This document shows, in pieces, positions 1 to 7,000 of a stretch of DNA of 8,383 nt; the first letter of the stretch is position 1; each line of letters starts with the position of its first letter. The position numbers were made by a program, and so were the translations under genes. The notes beneath the pieces are model-generated. The model was given only the letters and a program-made list of their open reading frames with translations. It had not been told where the DNA came from and ran no database searches. The stretch spans positions 1 through 8,383 of the forward strand of contig CAJLYN010000088.1 in the NCBI GenBank assembly GCA_905210875.1, in the 5' to 3' direction. This stretch comes from an uncultured Bacteroides sp. (GTDB lineage: Bacteria > Bacteroidota > Bacteroidia > Bacteroidales > UBA11471).

Positions 1-456
1 GGTGCAGGTGGTCTGGTTGATGTGCAGGTTGATGAGTATGTCGGCGTTGCTCAGTCGCACCGAGGGACGTTTGCCGTATTTCTCGTTGAAGAAGTCGGCG
101 ATGGCGTCTTTGGCACGGTAGGTAACAAATTTGGAGTGGCGGAATTCGTCGGAGTAGACGACCGGGTCGATCGAGAAGGTCATCTCGGGCGTGAGATAGC
201 GTGTCCAGTCTACCTCCTTGACCCGGGCATACAGCTCGTCGGGGTCGCTGGCGGTGAAGGTATGTATCGGTTTGAGAATACGCAGGGCGGTGCGGCAGTG
301 CAGGTTGGTCTTGTAGAGCAGTTCCTTGTTGCCGGTAAACGATACCATGCGGCGTCCTATTTCGACATTTTCTCCGCCAAGGGCGGTAATTTCGGCTGCA
401 AGGACTTCTTCGAGGCCTTGAAAGGTTTTTGCGATGAATGTGGTGGAAGATTCCAT
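1..456 (-). CDS. rlmL: RlmL-family THUMP-domain 23S rRNA methyltransferase, N-terminal part (3' end cut by window edge)
   Basis: The 152 visible residues match the N-terminus of RlmL/YcbY-type RNA methyltransferases. The family uses S-adenosylmethionine to make N2-methylguanosine in 23S rRNA (G2445 in E. coli) in the cytoplasm. Visible marks are the opening FIAKTFQGLEEVLAAEI (residues 7-23), the family's 'GLEE-L--E' signature, followed by a ferredoxin-like and THUMP region. This region includes KFVTYRAKDAIADFF (109-123) and GKRPSV (128-133), the conserved lysine-rich RNA-binding stretch of THUMP proteins. The Rossmann methyltransferase domain and its catalytic motif lie outside the window, so activity cannot be confirmed. 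The start ATG overlaps the cysE stop by one base (TAATG), which points to translational coupling; no clear Shine-Dalgarno site is seen. The exact target nucleotide is inferred from the family, and the protein could be a related THUMP methyltransferase with another site. Confidence 0.85.
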   Translation of the reverse strand, partial: MESSTTFIAKTFQGLEEVLAAEITALGGENVEIGRRMVSFTGNKELLYKTNLHCRTALRILKPIHTFTASDPDELYARVKEVDWTRYLTPEMTFSIDPVVYSDEFRHSKFVTYRAKDAIADFFNEKYGKRPSVRLSNADILINLHINQTTCT

Positions 457-1349
457 TATTTTCGGGCTTTACTTTGTACAATGCGGGTGTTGGGTGCTAC
501 ATCTTCGGTAACCCAGATGTTGCCGCCTATGGTAGCGCCGCGACCTATGGTGATGCGACCGAGAATGGTTGCGTTGGAGTAGATGATGACGTCGTCTTCG
601 AGTATGGGGTGGCGGGGTATGCCCTTGATGGGGTTGCCCTCCTCGTCGAGCGGGAAGCTCTTGGCGCCGAGAGTAACGCCTTGATACAGTTTTACGTTCT
701 TGCCGATGATGGCCGTAGCGCCGATGACGACACCCGTGCCGTGGTCAATGGAGAAGTATTCGCCGATGGTGGCTGCCGGGTGTATGTCGATGCCGGTCTC
801 GGAGTGGGCCATCTCGGTGAGGATACGGGGTATGAGGGGTATGCCCTGCGTGTGCAGCCGGTGGGCAACGCGGTAGTTGATCATGGCCCGTATGGCCGGG
901 TAGCAGTAAATCACCTCGCCGTAGCTCTCGGCGGCCGGGTCGCCGTTGTAGGTGGCGATGACATCGGTCGTCAGCAGGCGGCGCAGCTCGGGCAGGGCCT
1001 CGATAAATCGGGCGGCGTGTTCTTCGGCTTCGGCACGCAGGGTGGCTGCCGGCGTTGCGTCGGGCTGTCCGGCGTGGAAGTTGAGTACCGAGAATATCTG
1101 GTCTGAGAGCAGGAGGTATAGCCGTTCGGCGGCAGTGCCGAGGTGGTAACCGATGGTAAGACCGTTCATGCCCGACAGGCCGAAGTATCCCGGAAAGAGG
1201 AGCTTGCGACACAGGCCCACAATTTCGTCGAGTTTCTCTATCGATGGCATGCGCCGGTCGTCGGTGCTGTGGTAGCTCAGCGGGCTTTGGGGGTCGTGGC
1301 AGGAGAGTTGCTCCACGACATCGGCAATGATATGGGTGTGAGAGGTCAT
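456..1349 (-). CDS. cysE: Serine O-acetyltransferase (cysteine biosynthesis)
   Basis: This 297-residue protein transfers acetyl from acetyl-CoA to L-serine, giving O-acetylserine, the substrate of cysteine synthase; it acts in the cytoplasm. Residues 1 to about 170 form the helical N-terminal domain. From about 185 on, isoleucine-rich hexapeptide repeats give a left-handed beta-helix. GIDIHPAATIG (186-196) and SIDHGTGVVIG (200-210) carry the family's catalytic dyad: Asp188 and His203 correspond to E. coli CysE Asp143 and His158. The RHP at 246-248 supplies a further active-site histidine. The loop at about 229-246 (KSFPLDEEGNPIKGIPR) is longer than in E. coli and resembles the longer SAT subtype. 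The C-terminus ends QSKARK and lacks the Ile-terminated tail that docks into cysteine synthase in E. coli and plants. The ATG at 1349 lies about 25-30 nt after a promoter-like box. No cysteine synthase gene adjoins it in this window; the downstream neighbour is the rRNA methyltransferase gene, overlapping by one base. Confidence 0.93.
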   Translation of the reverse strand: MTSHTHIIADVVEQLSCHDPQSPLSYHSTDDRRMPSIEKLDEIVGLCRKLLFPGYFGLSGMNGLTIGYHLGTAAERLYLLLSDQIFSVLNFHAGQPDATPAATLRAEAEEHAARFIEALPELRRLLTTDVIATYNGDPAAESYGEVIYCYPAIRAMINYRVAHRLHTQGIPLIPRILTEMAHSETGIDIHPAATIGEYFSIDHGTGVVIGATAIIGKNVKLYQGVTLGAKSFPLDEEGNPIKGIPRHPILEDDVIIYSNATILGRITIGRGATIGGNIWVTEDVAPNTRIVQSKARK

Positions 1350-1379
1350 GTCGGTAAGGTGCGTTGCTGTTTAAGAAGA

Positions 1380-1387
1380 CAAAGATA
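1380..1387 (-). promoter_or_regulatory. Bacteroidota-type -7 box upstream of cysE
   Basis: Read on the minus strand this is TATCTTTG, an exact match to the Bacteroidota sigma-ABfr -7 consensus TAnnTTTG. It lies 30 bp upstream of the cysE ATG, leaving a short leader of about 25 nt. I do not find a good TTG at the expected -33 spacing, so the assignment rests on the -7 match, its position, and its location just downstream of the terminator of the preceding operon. Confidence 0.5.
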
Positions 1388-1445
1388 AGACAATTTACCG
1401 ACAATCACCGGCTTTGCACCGGGAAAGTAGCGAGGAGGTGGCTCT

Positions 1446-1492
1446 AAAAAACGATGTCGTGCCGGAATCCTGTTCCGGCGCGACATCGTTTT
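1446..1492 (-). terminator. Intrinsic terminator closing the xus-like operon
   Basis: A 20-bp imperfect inverted repeat. Arms 1448-1459 and 1481-1492 pair perfectly, as do 1461-1467 and 1473-1479, around a 5-nt loop (1468-1472); only the 1460/1480 pair is non-Watson-Crick. Read on the minus strand the stem runs into six Ts (complement of 1446-1451). It lies about 160 bp after the PepSY gene stop and just before the cysE promoter box. The stem is also fully pairable in the plus-strand RNA (one G-U) with four Ts, so it may stop transcription both ways. Confidence 0.85.
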
Positions 1493-1652
1493 GGGCAAGT
1501 GTATTATGGAGGCCTTTCCTTTCGCTTATGAGGCCATTTTATGGAGAGAGAGTTGTTGTAATAGATGTATTCTGTTTATAATTAGTTAAATAGATGTTGT
1601 GTATAGCCTCCTGCTGCTATTCGTCGGAAAGGCAAAAAAAGGTGAGCGCTGT
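1493..1652 (-). other. AT-rich untranslated stretch between PepSY gene and its terminator
   Basis: Together with 1350-1492 this forms the only gene-free gap of about 300 bases. It has no open frame of note on either strand: the minus-strand ATG at about 1536 reaches a stop after three codons. It is visibly more AT-rich than the flanking genes, especially 1555-1605. I see no protein gene, tRNA or repeat family here. It would be transcribed as a long 3' untranslated region of the xus-like mRNA. Confidence 0.6.
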
Positions 1653-2810
1653 TTACACCTTGTCGTGATGTCGGCGGCGCAGGAGCCGTTTTATCCACAG
1701 ATAATAGCCTGTCAAGGGTAGGGTGGCACCGATGAGGGCGGCGATGAAATAGAGAATGCGGGTGGGTATGCCGCCCCAGCTGCCTACATGCAGGGAGTAG
1801 AGCCAGCCGCGCAGTTTGCCCGATGTCTCACGGGTCGAGTAGCGGTCGACCGAGGTGATTTCGCCATTCCCCGGGTCGAAGGTATAGCGGTCGGCGGCCC
1901 GCTGATTGCCCCAACGGCCGAACGATACCGAGGCGCTGCCATGGCCCAGGGTGATTTGCTCGAAACCTTCGTTGCTGACCGACAGCTCTTCATAGACCCG
2001 CTGCCAGTGGGTATAGGCCGTGGTGCGGCTCTTCCTGCCCTGGTGCTGCCCGCCTGCTGTCTCTTTCTTCTCCTCTTTTCCGCCTTTCCCGCCAGATGTC
2101 GATGCTGTGCCGCTGTTCTGTGTCGATGTGGCCCCGAAAAGGGCGTAGACCCCGTTGCGGTACCATGAGAACGACCAGGTAAGTCCTGTCAGAGCCATGA
2201 CCAGCAGGAGCAGCAGCACGTACATGCCTCCGGCAACGTGCAGGTCGTACCGGAAACGATGAGCTCCCTTACTGATAGATATTTTCAGACTGTTTGTCAG
2301 TGCTTTGCGGTTTCTGGGCCACCAGACGACGATGCCCGAGACGAGTATGACGACAAAGAGCAGCGTACTCACGCCGACGATGAGTTTACCCACGAAGAGC
2401 CCTCCGTCGGGGCGGGCGCTGTCGAACAGCCAGCGGTGCAGCCTGAACATGACCGAGAAAAACGGCGCCCGTTCATTCCGCCCCAACACTTCGCCCGTGT
2501 AGGGGTCGATAAACAGCGAGGCCCGCCGCGGCTGCGAGAGCGATACCTGCCAGCTGCGCTGCGGGTCTCCCTGGGCGGTGAGTCCCGTGGCTTCGGTGCC
2601 TTCGGGCAGTGTGGCCGCCGCCATCTCCATGAGCCGGTGGGCCGGCAGTGGCGCGGCCTTCACTTCCTTGACATAGTAGAGGTCGTGGCGGCAGAGTTGC
2701 ATGATTTCGGTCTCGAATACCAGCATGGCTCCCGAGAAACATATCAGTGTGATGATGGCTCCGAAGGGGACCGAGAGCCACAGATGTATATGACGGAAAA
2801 ATTTTTTCAT
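1653..2810 (-). CDS. xusC: PepSY-domain inner-membrane protein, XusC-like (siderophore iron release)
   Basis: A 385-residue PepSY-associated transmembrane protein. It has four hydrophobic segments at about 12-32, 141-164, 195-215 and 351-372, a first PepSY-like periplasmic region at about 50-112 (with FIDPYTGEVLG at 100-110), the family motif VVWWPRNR (161-168) after helix 2, and a second PepSY-like region at about 263-325 (YTFDPGNGEI). Histidines near the membrane edges (His7, His9, His125, His191, His341) are placed like the haem-ligating histidines of FoxB/PiuB-type iron-siderophore reductases. By family it sits in the inner membrane and helps reduce or release iron from imported siderophores. 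It is third in an operon after a TonB receptor and a DUF4374 lipoprotein, the XusABC arrangement. Residues 227-262 are an odd low-complexity Ser/Thr/Gly/Lys/Glu linker between helix 3 and the second PepSY region. The family call is firm; the reductase role and the substrate are inferred. Confidence 0.85.
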   Translation of the reverse strand: MKKFFRHIHLWLSVPFGAIITLICFSGAMLVFETEIMQLCRHDLYYVKEVKAAPLPAHRLMEMAAATLPEGTEATGLTAQGDPQRSWQVSLSQPRRASLFIDPYTGEVLGRNERAPFFSVMFRLHRWLFDSARPDGGLFVGKLIVGVSTLLFVVILVSGIVVWWPRNRKALTNSLKISISKGAHRFRYDLHVAGGMYVLLLLLVMALTGLTWSFSWYRNGVYALFGATSTQNSGTASTSGGKGGKEEKKETAGGQHQGRKSRTTAYTHWQRVYEELSVSNEGFEQITLGHGSASVSFGRWGNQRAADRYTFDPGNGEITSVDRYSTRETSGKLRGWLYSLHVGSWGGIPTRILYFIAALIGATLPLTGYYLWIKRLLRRRHHDKV

Positions 2811-2824
2811 CTCTTTTATGTTTG

Positions 2825-2859
2825 AAAAAGTCCTGCCCGACCGTTGAAGGTCCGGCAGG
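2825..2859 (-). terminator. Terminator-like hairpin between xusB-like and xusC-like genes (possible attenuator)
   Basis: Arms 2832-2842 and 2849-2859 pair over 11 positions with a single mismatch (2838/2853) around a 6-nt loop. On the minus strand the stem is followed by AC and five Ts (complement of 2825-2829). It lies 42 bp after the lipoprotein stop and 14 bp before the PepSY ATG. There is no room for a new promoter between hairpin and ATG, so it probably lowers downstream expression by partial termination or marks a processing point rather than ending the operon. Confidence 0.7.
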
Positions 2860-2901
2860 CTCTTCCTGTTTGTGTGTGTAAGAACGTGGTTACGCTCCGA
2901 T

Positions 2902-4347
2902 TTACTGCACCGCCAGTTTTCCTACGCCGCTTACCTGGGTGGCTACGATGGTGAGCCCTTTTGTGGCCGATGCCGATGCCGGGTCGATTTTGTAGATGGC
3001 CGGATAGTCGTCGGTGGTGGTTACGGCGATATAGACGTTACCGTTCTCGACAAAGGGGGTGTTGCCGAATCCCGAAATGCTGTCGGTCGAGGGCAGTCCC
3101 GAAACGAAGGTCAGCGAGCCGGTCGACCCTTTGAAGATGGCCAGGCGGTTGGCCGTCTTGTCCGAGGCGGTGATTTCCTTGTCGTACATCAGCAGCAGGA
3201 AGTAGTCGTCGGCAATGAACCAGCTGCGCAGGAAGGCCGCTTCGCGTCCGCTGTCGTCGGTGAGCGCATGGTAGTAGCTCTCGTCAAATTCGCGGGTGGT
3301 GGTGTTGATGCGCACCACGCCGGCCGGCAGCGAGGTCTGTTGCAGTTCGCTGGCCATGGTCTTGGCATAGCTCGGCGAGAAGACATAGACATAGCCGTCG
3401 TCGGCTTTCCACAGCATCTGGTAGTATTGCGATTTGTTGCGGCCGCAGGCGTAGCTTATCTTGTCGGTCTTGATGAGTTTCTTTCCGGTGAGCGTGTTGT
3501 CGTCGAAGATGGCCACCCAACATTCGTCGGGATACTGGGTCCATTGCAGTTCGTCCTTGTCGTAGGCGCCGCTGCCGCTGCCACCCGACTCGGTCTTGAT
3601 GAGCAAGGCGTAGTCGCCGTCTTTGCGCACCCACTTGTGGGGGTTGCCGTCATCGTCTTTCTGCATGCAGCCATATTGGCTCAGCCCCATGGGCACGGCG
3701 GCCGCATATACCGCGTCGCCCACCTGTTCGAGACCTGCCAGTGTTACATACTCACCGTTGCCGAGAAAGTTTTCCGACAGATAGTCCGGATTGCTGGTGT
3801 CGTTCGATACCACGTTTTCGTTGTTTACATCGAGATACGAAATCAGGAACGATTGTGGAGTGTAGCCGTTTTCATCGTTCCATTCTGTCGGGCCGTCACC
3901 TGTTGATGTAGTCATAATATATTGATTGTAGAAACCATAGGTGGTGAAGCGTTTCAGTTCATACTCCTTGGCCCGCTTGTTCATGTCGAAGGCGGCGTCG
4001 AGTGTGAATGATTGGGTTGTCCCTGCATTGCCCTGGTGGTAGTTGAGGGCATAGAGCATCTGGTCGTTGTAGAATACCCAGTAGGTGGCCCCTTCGTTGA
4101 CCAGCCCCTGAGCCGTGGCCGATACCTTGCAGGAGGGGTCGTCGAGACGGTCGGCCGTGAGCAGGACGTTGGTCGAGTTGCCCGACGCCTCTACGGTTGC
4201 GGCTATCACATAGTTGCCTTGTGCTACCTCGGTGAGTGTGCCCAGGGCACCGTTGTTGCTGTTGTTACCTCCGTCGTCGTCGGAGCATGCTGTCAGGCCA
4301 GCCCCGGCAAGGGCGAGAAGTCCGGCCATGAAAAAGTGCTTTCTCAT
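2902..4347 (-). CDS. xusB: DUF4374 surface lipoprotein, XusB-like siderophore-binding protein
   Basis: A 481-residue lipoprotein. It has a lysine/arginine start, a hydrophobic stretch at 5-17 and the lipobox LTAC (18-21), so Cys21 would be the lipidated first residue. The next residues, Ser-Asp-Asp-Asp-Gly-Gly, fit the Bacteroidota lipoprotein export signal (acidic residues at +2 to +4), which predicts display on the outer surface. The rest matches DUF4374 in its succession of short beta-rich segments, as in a beta-propeller; examples are [12 protein letters not shown] (44-55), [13 protein letters not shown] (317-329) and [24 protein letters not shown] (432-455). Its neighbours are a TonB receptor upstream (46-bp gap) and a PepSY protein downstream. 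This is the XusABC layout, in which XusB binds the catecholate siderophore enterobactin outside the cell. Whether this homologue binds enterobactin or another siderophore cannot be read from the sequence. The start ATG at 4347 is preceded by A-rich sequence and no strong ribosome-binding site. Confidence 0.85.
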   Translation of the reverse strand: MRKHFFMAGLLALAGAGLTACSDDDGGNNSNNGALGTLTEVAQGNYVIAATVEASGNSTNVLLTADRLDDPSCKVSATAQGLVNEGATYWVFYNDQMLYALNYHQGNAGTTQSFTLDAAFDMNKRAKEYELKRFTTYGFYNQYIMTTSTGDGPTEWNDENGYTPQSFLISYLDVNNENVVSNDTSNPDYLSENFLGNGEYVTLAGLEQVGDAVYAAAVPMGLSQYGCMQKDDDGNPHKWVRKDGDYALLIKTESGGSGSGAYDKDELQWTQYPDECWVAIFDDNTLTGKKLIKTDKISYACGRNKSQYYQMLWKADDGYVYVFSPSYAKTMASELQQTSLPAGVVRINTTTREFDESYYHALTDDSGREAAFLRSWFIADDYFLLLMYDKEITASDKTANRLAIFKGSTGSLTFVSGLPSTDSISGFGNTPFVENGNVYIAVTTTDDYPAIYKIDPASASATKGLTIVATQVSGVGKLAVQ

Positions 4348-4393
4348 TTTTCAGAAATTTAATTTATGATGTTTGTTGATGATATTCGAGTGG

Positions 4394-6784
4394 TCAGTTG
4401 CCGAAGCAGATGCGCACTTTGCCGTAGAAGGCCCGTCCCGCCTTTTGCAGGCTGAAATTGTCGTACAGCCGTTCGTCGGTGAGGTTGCGACATTCCAGGG
4501 TGAAGTTGTACCGGCCGTTCTGCATGCTGTAAGTGAGCGTCAGGTTGTGCGAGAACTGGTCGGGCACGACGAAGTCGCTCTTTTTCCCTACGGCCTGCGA
4601 GTAGTAGGAGAAGCTGTGCAGGTAGAGATTTTCGTAGCCTATCGTGAGCAGGTTGCCTTTGCCGAAAAGGTCGTGCCAGTAGAAGTTGATGTCGCTGTCG
4701 GCAAAGAGGTAGGGCACGTTGGGCATGCGCGAGCGGTAGGCGATGTTTTCGACCTGTTTGCCTGTGCTGCCTATTTGATACTTCTCGTTGTCGCGTACGT
4801 CCATCTGCGTGAAGTTGCCTCCGAGGCTGAGCCACTTGTCAAAACTGTACCGGGCCGAGAGGTTGAGCCCTTGCGTCAGGACTTTGCCGTAGTTGATGTA
4901 GGTGGCGTTCTCTTTGCCGCCGCTCAGGTCTTGTATGTTGCGCTGTATGTAGTCGCTGGTGTTGCGGTAGACAAAGCCCGCTTCGAGGTAGAGGGTGTGC
5001 GCGCCGAAGGTCGGGTTGTAGCTCAGGTTGAGATTGACGTTGTGGCTCTTCTCGGGTTGCAGGGCTACCTGGCCGCTTTCCAGGTCTTCGTCGCCGAAGA
5101 GCTCTTCGATGGTCGGCAGCCGGCAGGCTCTCTCGTACGAGGCTTTGGCTTGTAACTTACTGACAATAAAATAGGTGCCTGCCACGCCATATCCCCAGCT
5201 GTGGCTGGTGCGGTGGGTGCGCACATAGTCGCTGGCGTTGTCGTCGACGGCCATCGGGCCGGCCACCTGCTGCCGGTAATGCTTTCCGAAGAGCGACAGG
5301 TTCCAGTGTTTCGAGGGAGAGAGGCGGTAGGAGAGGCCGGCGATGTTTTTGCGGGTCTCCTTGGCGATGGCGTCGGTGGCCTCCTCTTCGGCCAGCAGCG
5401 AGGTGTTGGCGCGACGGAAGGCGTTCCACACGTTGTTGAACGTGAGCAGGTGCATCTGGCCGATGCGGTAGTTGAGAGTCAGGGTCGCGTTGCCGTTGTT
5501 GTTGTCCGAGCGGGTGTGCTGGTACGACTGTTCGCCGCGGGAGTTCATCACCTTTTTCTCACCGAGCCAGTTGTATTCATAGCGGGCGGGATCGACATTG
5601 AAGGTGGCGTTGCGGTTGTAGTTGGCCGTGAATACGACATCGAGGCCCGGCGTGAAGAGGTCGCGCTTGCTGTATTCGAGCGAGGGCATGAGCGAGTGCC
5701 CCCGGCGGTGTTTCTCGCCGAAGACGGTTTTCTGGCGCACGCCGGTCTGTATCTCCTGGTACATGTTGGAGTAGGTGAAGCCGACGAGCAGCCGGTCGGC
5801 CCAGGATTTGTTTTCGATGCCGATTTTTGCCACGACGGCTTCGTTGTGGTAGGGGTCGTGAAACCGCTCCACACGTTGGGTCTTCTCAGTATCGAAGTCG
5901 GTCGTGCCGTCGGCCTTGAAATGTTTTATCGGGGCATCGACCCGGTAGTTGTTGTCGGAGTAGTTCTGGAACGCCGTGAGTTCATAGACGAAGCCGTTGG
6001 CGAGCCGTTGCCCGAAGTTGATGTGCGACTTGTGGGTATTGAACGAGCCGTAGGAGTAGGAGGCATCGACATGCCAGCGCCGGCGTTGGCCGTTAGTTAC
6101 GATGTTGATGACTCCCCCCAAGGCATCGGTGCCGAATCCTATCGGCACTACCCCTTTATAAACTTCGATGCGGTCGGCAAAATTGATGGGTATGTTGTTC
6201 AGCCCGAATGAGCTGCCCACCCCCTCTTGCGGTACGCCGTCGATAAAAATCTTGACGTGTTTTCCGCTGAACCCGTCGAGCGTGATGGCGGTACTCGACC
6301 CTACGCCGCCCGATTCGCGCACCTTCACGCCGGGTACTTTGGCCAGCGTGCCGGCCAGGTCGCGGGTCGTGTTGTGCAGCCCCTTGGCGTCGATGGCCAC
6401 GGCGTTGTAGGCCGAGCGGTTGATGCGGCTCACCCCGTTGGTGCCGGTCACGGCAACTTCGCGCAGCGCCTTGACTTCGGGCTCGACAACGATATCGAGT
6501 TTTACCCTCTTGCCGTCGATGATTTCGACCTCCCGCTCTACCGTCTTGTAGCCGAGCGCGGTAATCACCAGCGTGTATTTTCCGGCCGGAGCCTTGATGT
6601 GGTAAAGCCCTTCGGGGTCGGTCTGGCAGCCGCGGGGCGACCCTTTGAGGTGGGCGGTGGCAAACGGTATGGCTTCGCCCTGTCGGGTGACGATGCGGCC
6701 CGATAGCAGGCCTTTTATTTCGCTGAATACGGGAGTGACGGTTAAGAAAAAGAGGAGGAGAAAACAGAGTTTTTTCGCATTCAT
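4394..6784 (-). CDS. xusA: TonB-dependent outer-membrane siderophore receptor, XusA-like
   Basis: A 796-residue outer-membrane receptor. Residues 1-21 are a signal peptide (hydrophobic 6-19, likely cleavage after VFS). Residues 24-102 form the carboxypeptidase-regulatory-like beta-sandwich common in Bacteroidota receptors (SGRIVTRQGEAIPFATAHL, 28-46). The plug follows at about 110-235, with VPGVKVRESGGVGSSTAITLDG (150-171) and VYKGVVPIGFGTDALGGVINIVT (208-230). The beta-barrel runs from about 238 to the end and contains the conserved RLPTIEELFG (555-564) and LQPEKSHNVNL (575-585). Such proteins import ferric siderophores, haem or cobalamin using TonB energy; the downstream DUF4374 and PepSY genes point to siderophore uptake as in XusABC. 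I place the start at the ATG at 6784. An in-frame TTG at 6790 would add two residues but is less likely, and signal-peptide form and leader favour the ATG. The C-terminus ends in Phe-Gly-Asn, not in the usual terminal aromatic. Confidence 0.93.
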   Translation of the reverse strand: MNAKKLCFLLLFFLTVTPVFSEIKGLLSGRIVTRQGEAIPFATAHLKGSPRGCQTDPEGLYHIKAPAGKYTLVITALGYKTVEREVEIIDGKRVKLDIVVEPEVKALREVAVTGTNGVSRINRSAYNAVAIDAKGLHNTTRDLAGTLAKVPGVKVRESGGVGSSTAITLDGFSGKHVKIFIDGVPQEGVGSSFGLNNIPINFADRIEVYKGVVPIGFGTDALGGVINIVTNGQRRRWHVDASYSYGSFNTHKSHINFGQRLANGFVYELTAFQNYSDNNYRVDAPIKHFKADGTTDFDTEKTQRVERFHDPYHNEAVVAKIGIENKSWADRLLVGFTYSNMYQEIQTGVRQKTVFGEKHRRGHSLMPSLEYSKRDLFTPGLDVVFTANYNRNATFNVDPARYEYNWLGEKKVMNSRGEQSYQHTRSDNNNGNATLTLNYRIGQMHLLTFNNVWNAFRRANTSLLAEEEATDAIAKETRKNIAGLSYRLSPSKHWNLSLFGKHYRQQVAGPMAVDDNASDYVRTHRTSHSWGYGVAGTYFIVSKLQAKASYERACRLPTIEELFGDEDLESGQVALQPEKSHNVNLNLSYNPTFGAHTLYLEAGFVYRNTSDYIQRNIQDLSGGKENATYINYGKVLTQGLNLSARYSFDKWLSLGGNFTQMDVRDNEKYQIGSTGKQVENIAYRSRMPNVPYLFADSDINFYWHDLFGKGNLLTIGYENLYLHSFSYYSQAVGKKSDFVVPDQFSHNLTLTYSMQNGRYNFTLECRNLTDERLYDNFSLQKAGRAFYGKVRICFGN

Positions 6785-6817
6785 TTGCAATGAGGTATAA
6801 CTTTTTTTTAATCACTG

Positions 6818-6848
6818 CAAATTTCTGTACAGAATCGCGCTGCGGCAA
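6818..6848 (-). promoter_or_regulatory. Candidate promoter of the xus-like operon
   Basis: On the minus strand a TTG (complement of 6846-6848) is followed after 20 bp by GAAATTTG (complement of 6818-6825), seven of eight positions of the Bacteroidota -7 consensus TAnnTTTG. The predicted transcript would begin near 6811 and leave a leader of about 25-30 nt before the receptor ATG. This lies downstream of the preceding operon's terminator, as expected for an independent transcription unit. Confidence 0.5.
6823..6834. promoter_or_regulatory. Perfect 12-bp palindrome overlapping the receptor promoter
   Basis: TTCTGTACAGAA is its own reverse complement and straddles the upstream edge of the candidate -7 box. 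Its position suits a repressor operator. It does not resemble the classical enterobacterial Fur box (GATAATGATAATCATTATC), so the regulator is unknown. Confidence 0.35.
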
Positions 6849-6936
6849 TACCGAAAAAGAGGGATTTCTCTCGGCTGCACTACCTTTATCTTATGAACGA
6901 GTGTTTTCTGCCGGTCGGCCGGGAGGTTTGCCGGAG

Positions 6937-6970
6937 AAAAAAAATCCCGACACATTTCTGTGTCGGGATT
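6937..6970 (-). terminator. Intrinsic terminator of the sdhAB/frdAB operon
   Basis: A perfect 12-bp stem (6943-6954 with 6959-6970) closes a four-base loop that reads GAAA on the minus strand. The last two stem bases and six more make a run of eight Ts (complement of 6937-6944). It begins about 30 bp after the iron-sulfur subunit stop codon and has every feature of a strong rho-independent terminator. Confidence 0.93.
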
Positions 6971-7000
6971 CGTATGCTTTGTCGTGAAGACAAAGGGTGA

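Noticed and set aside
745..1404. Minus-strand open frame overlapping the start of cysE in another frame
   Set aside because: The translation is Arg/Pro/His-rich with no domain, while the cysE frame has full catalytic motifs.
1511..1535. Short inverted repeat GGCCT/AGGCC flanked by TATGGA direct repeats
   Set aside because: Only a 5-bp stem with a 15-nt loop; too weak to call a structured RNA or a mobile-element end.
2872..3906. Long plus-strand open frame of 344 codons opposite the lipoprotein gene
   Set aside because: The opposite strand encodes a complete DUF4374 lipoprotein with signal sequence; the plus-strand product has no recognisable domain and reflects codon bias of the real gene.
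5201..6211. Long plus-strand open frame of 336 codons, and a similar one at 4373-5155
   Set aside because: Both lie inside the TonB receptor gene on the other strand; their valine- and glycine-rich translations are typical antisense shadows.
6785..6790. TTG start two codons upstream of the receptor ATG
   Set aside because: It adds only Met-Gln before MNAKK, and the ATG gives a normal signal peptide; I saw no ribosome-binding site favouring TTG.
6911..6934. GC-rich CCGG-containing repeat between the sdhB terminator and the receptor promoter
   Set aside because: The arms do not pair over more than a few bases and the segment fits ordinary GC-rich spacer sequence.
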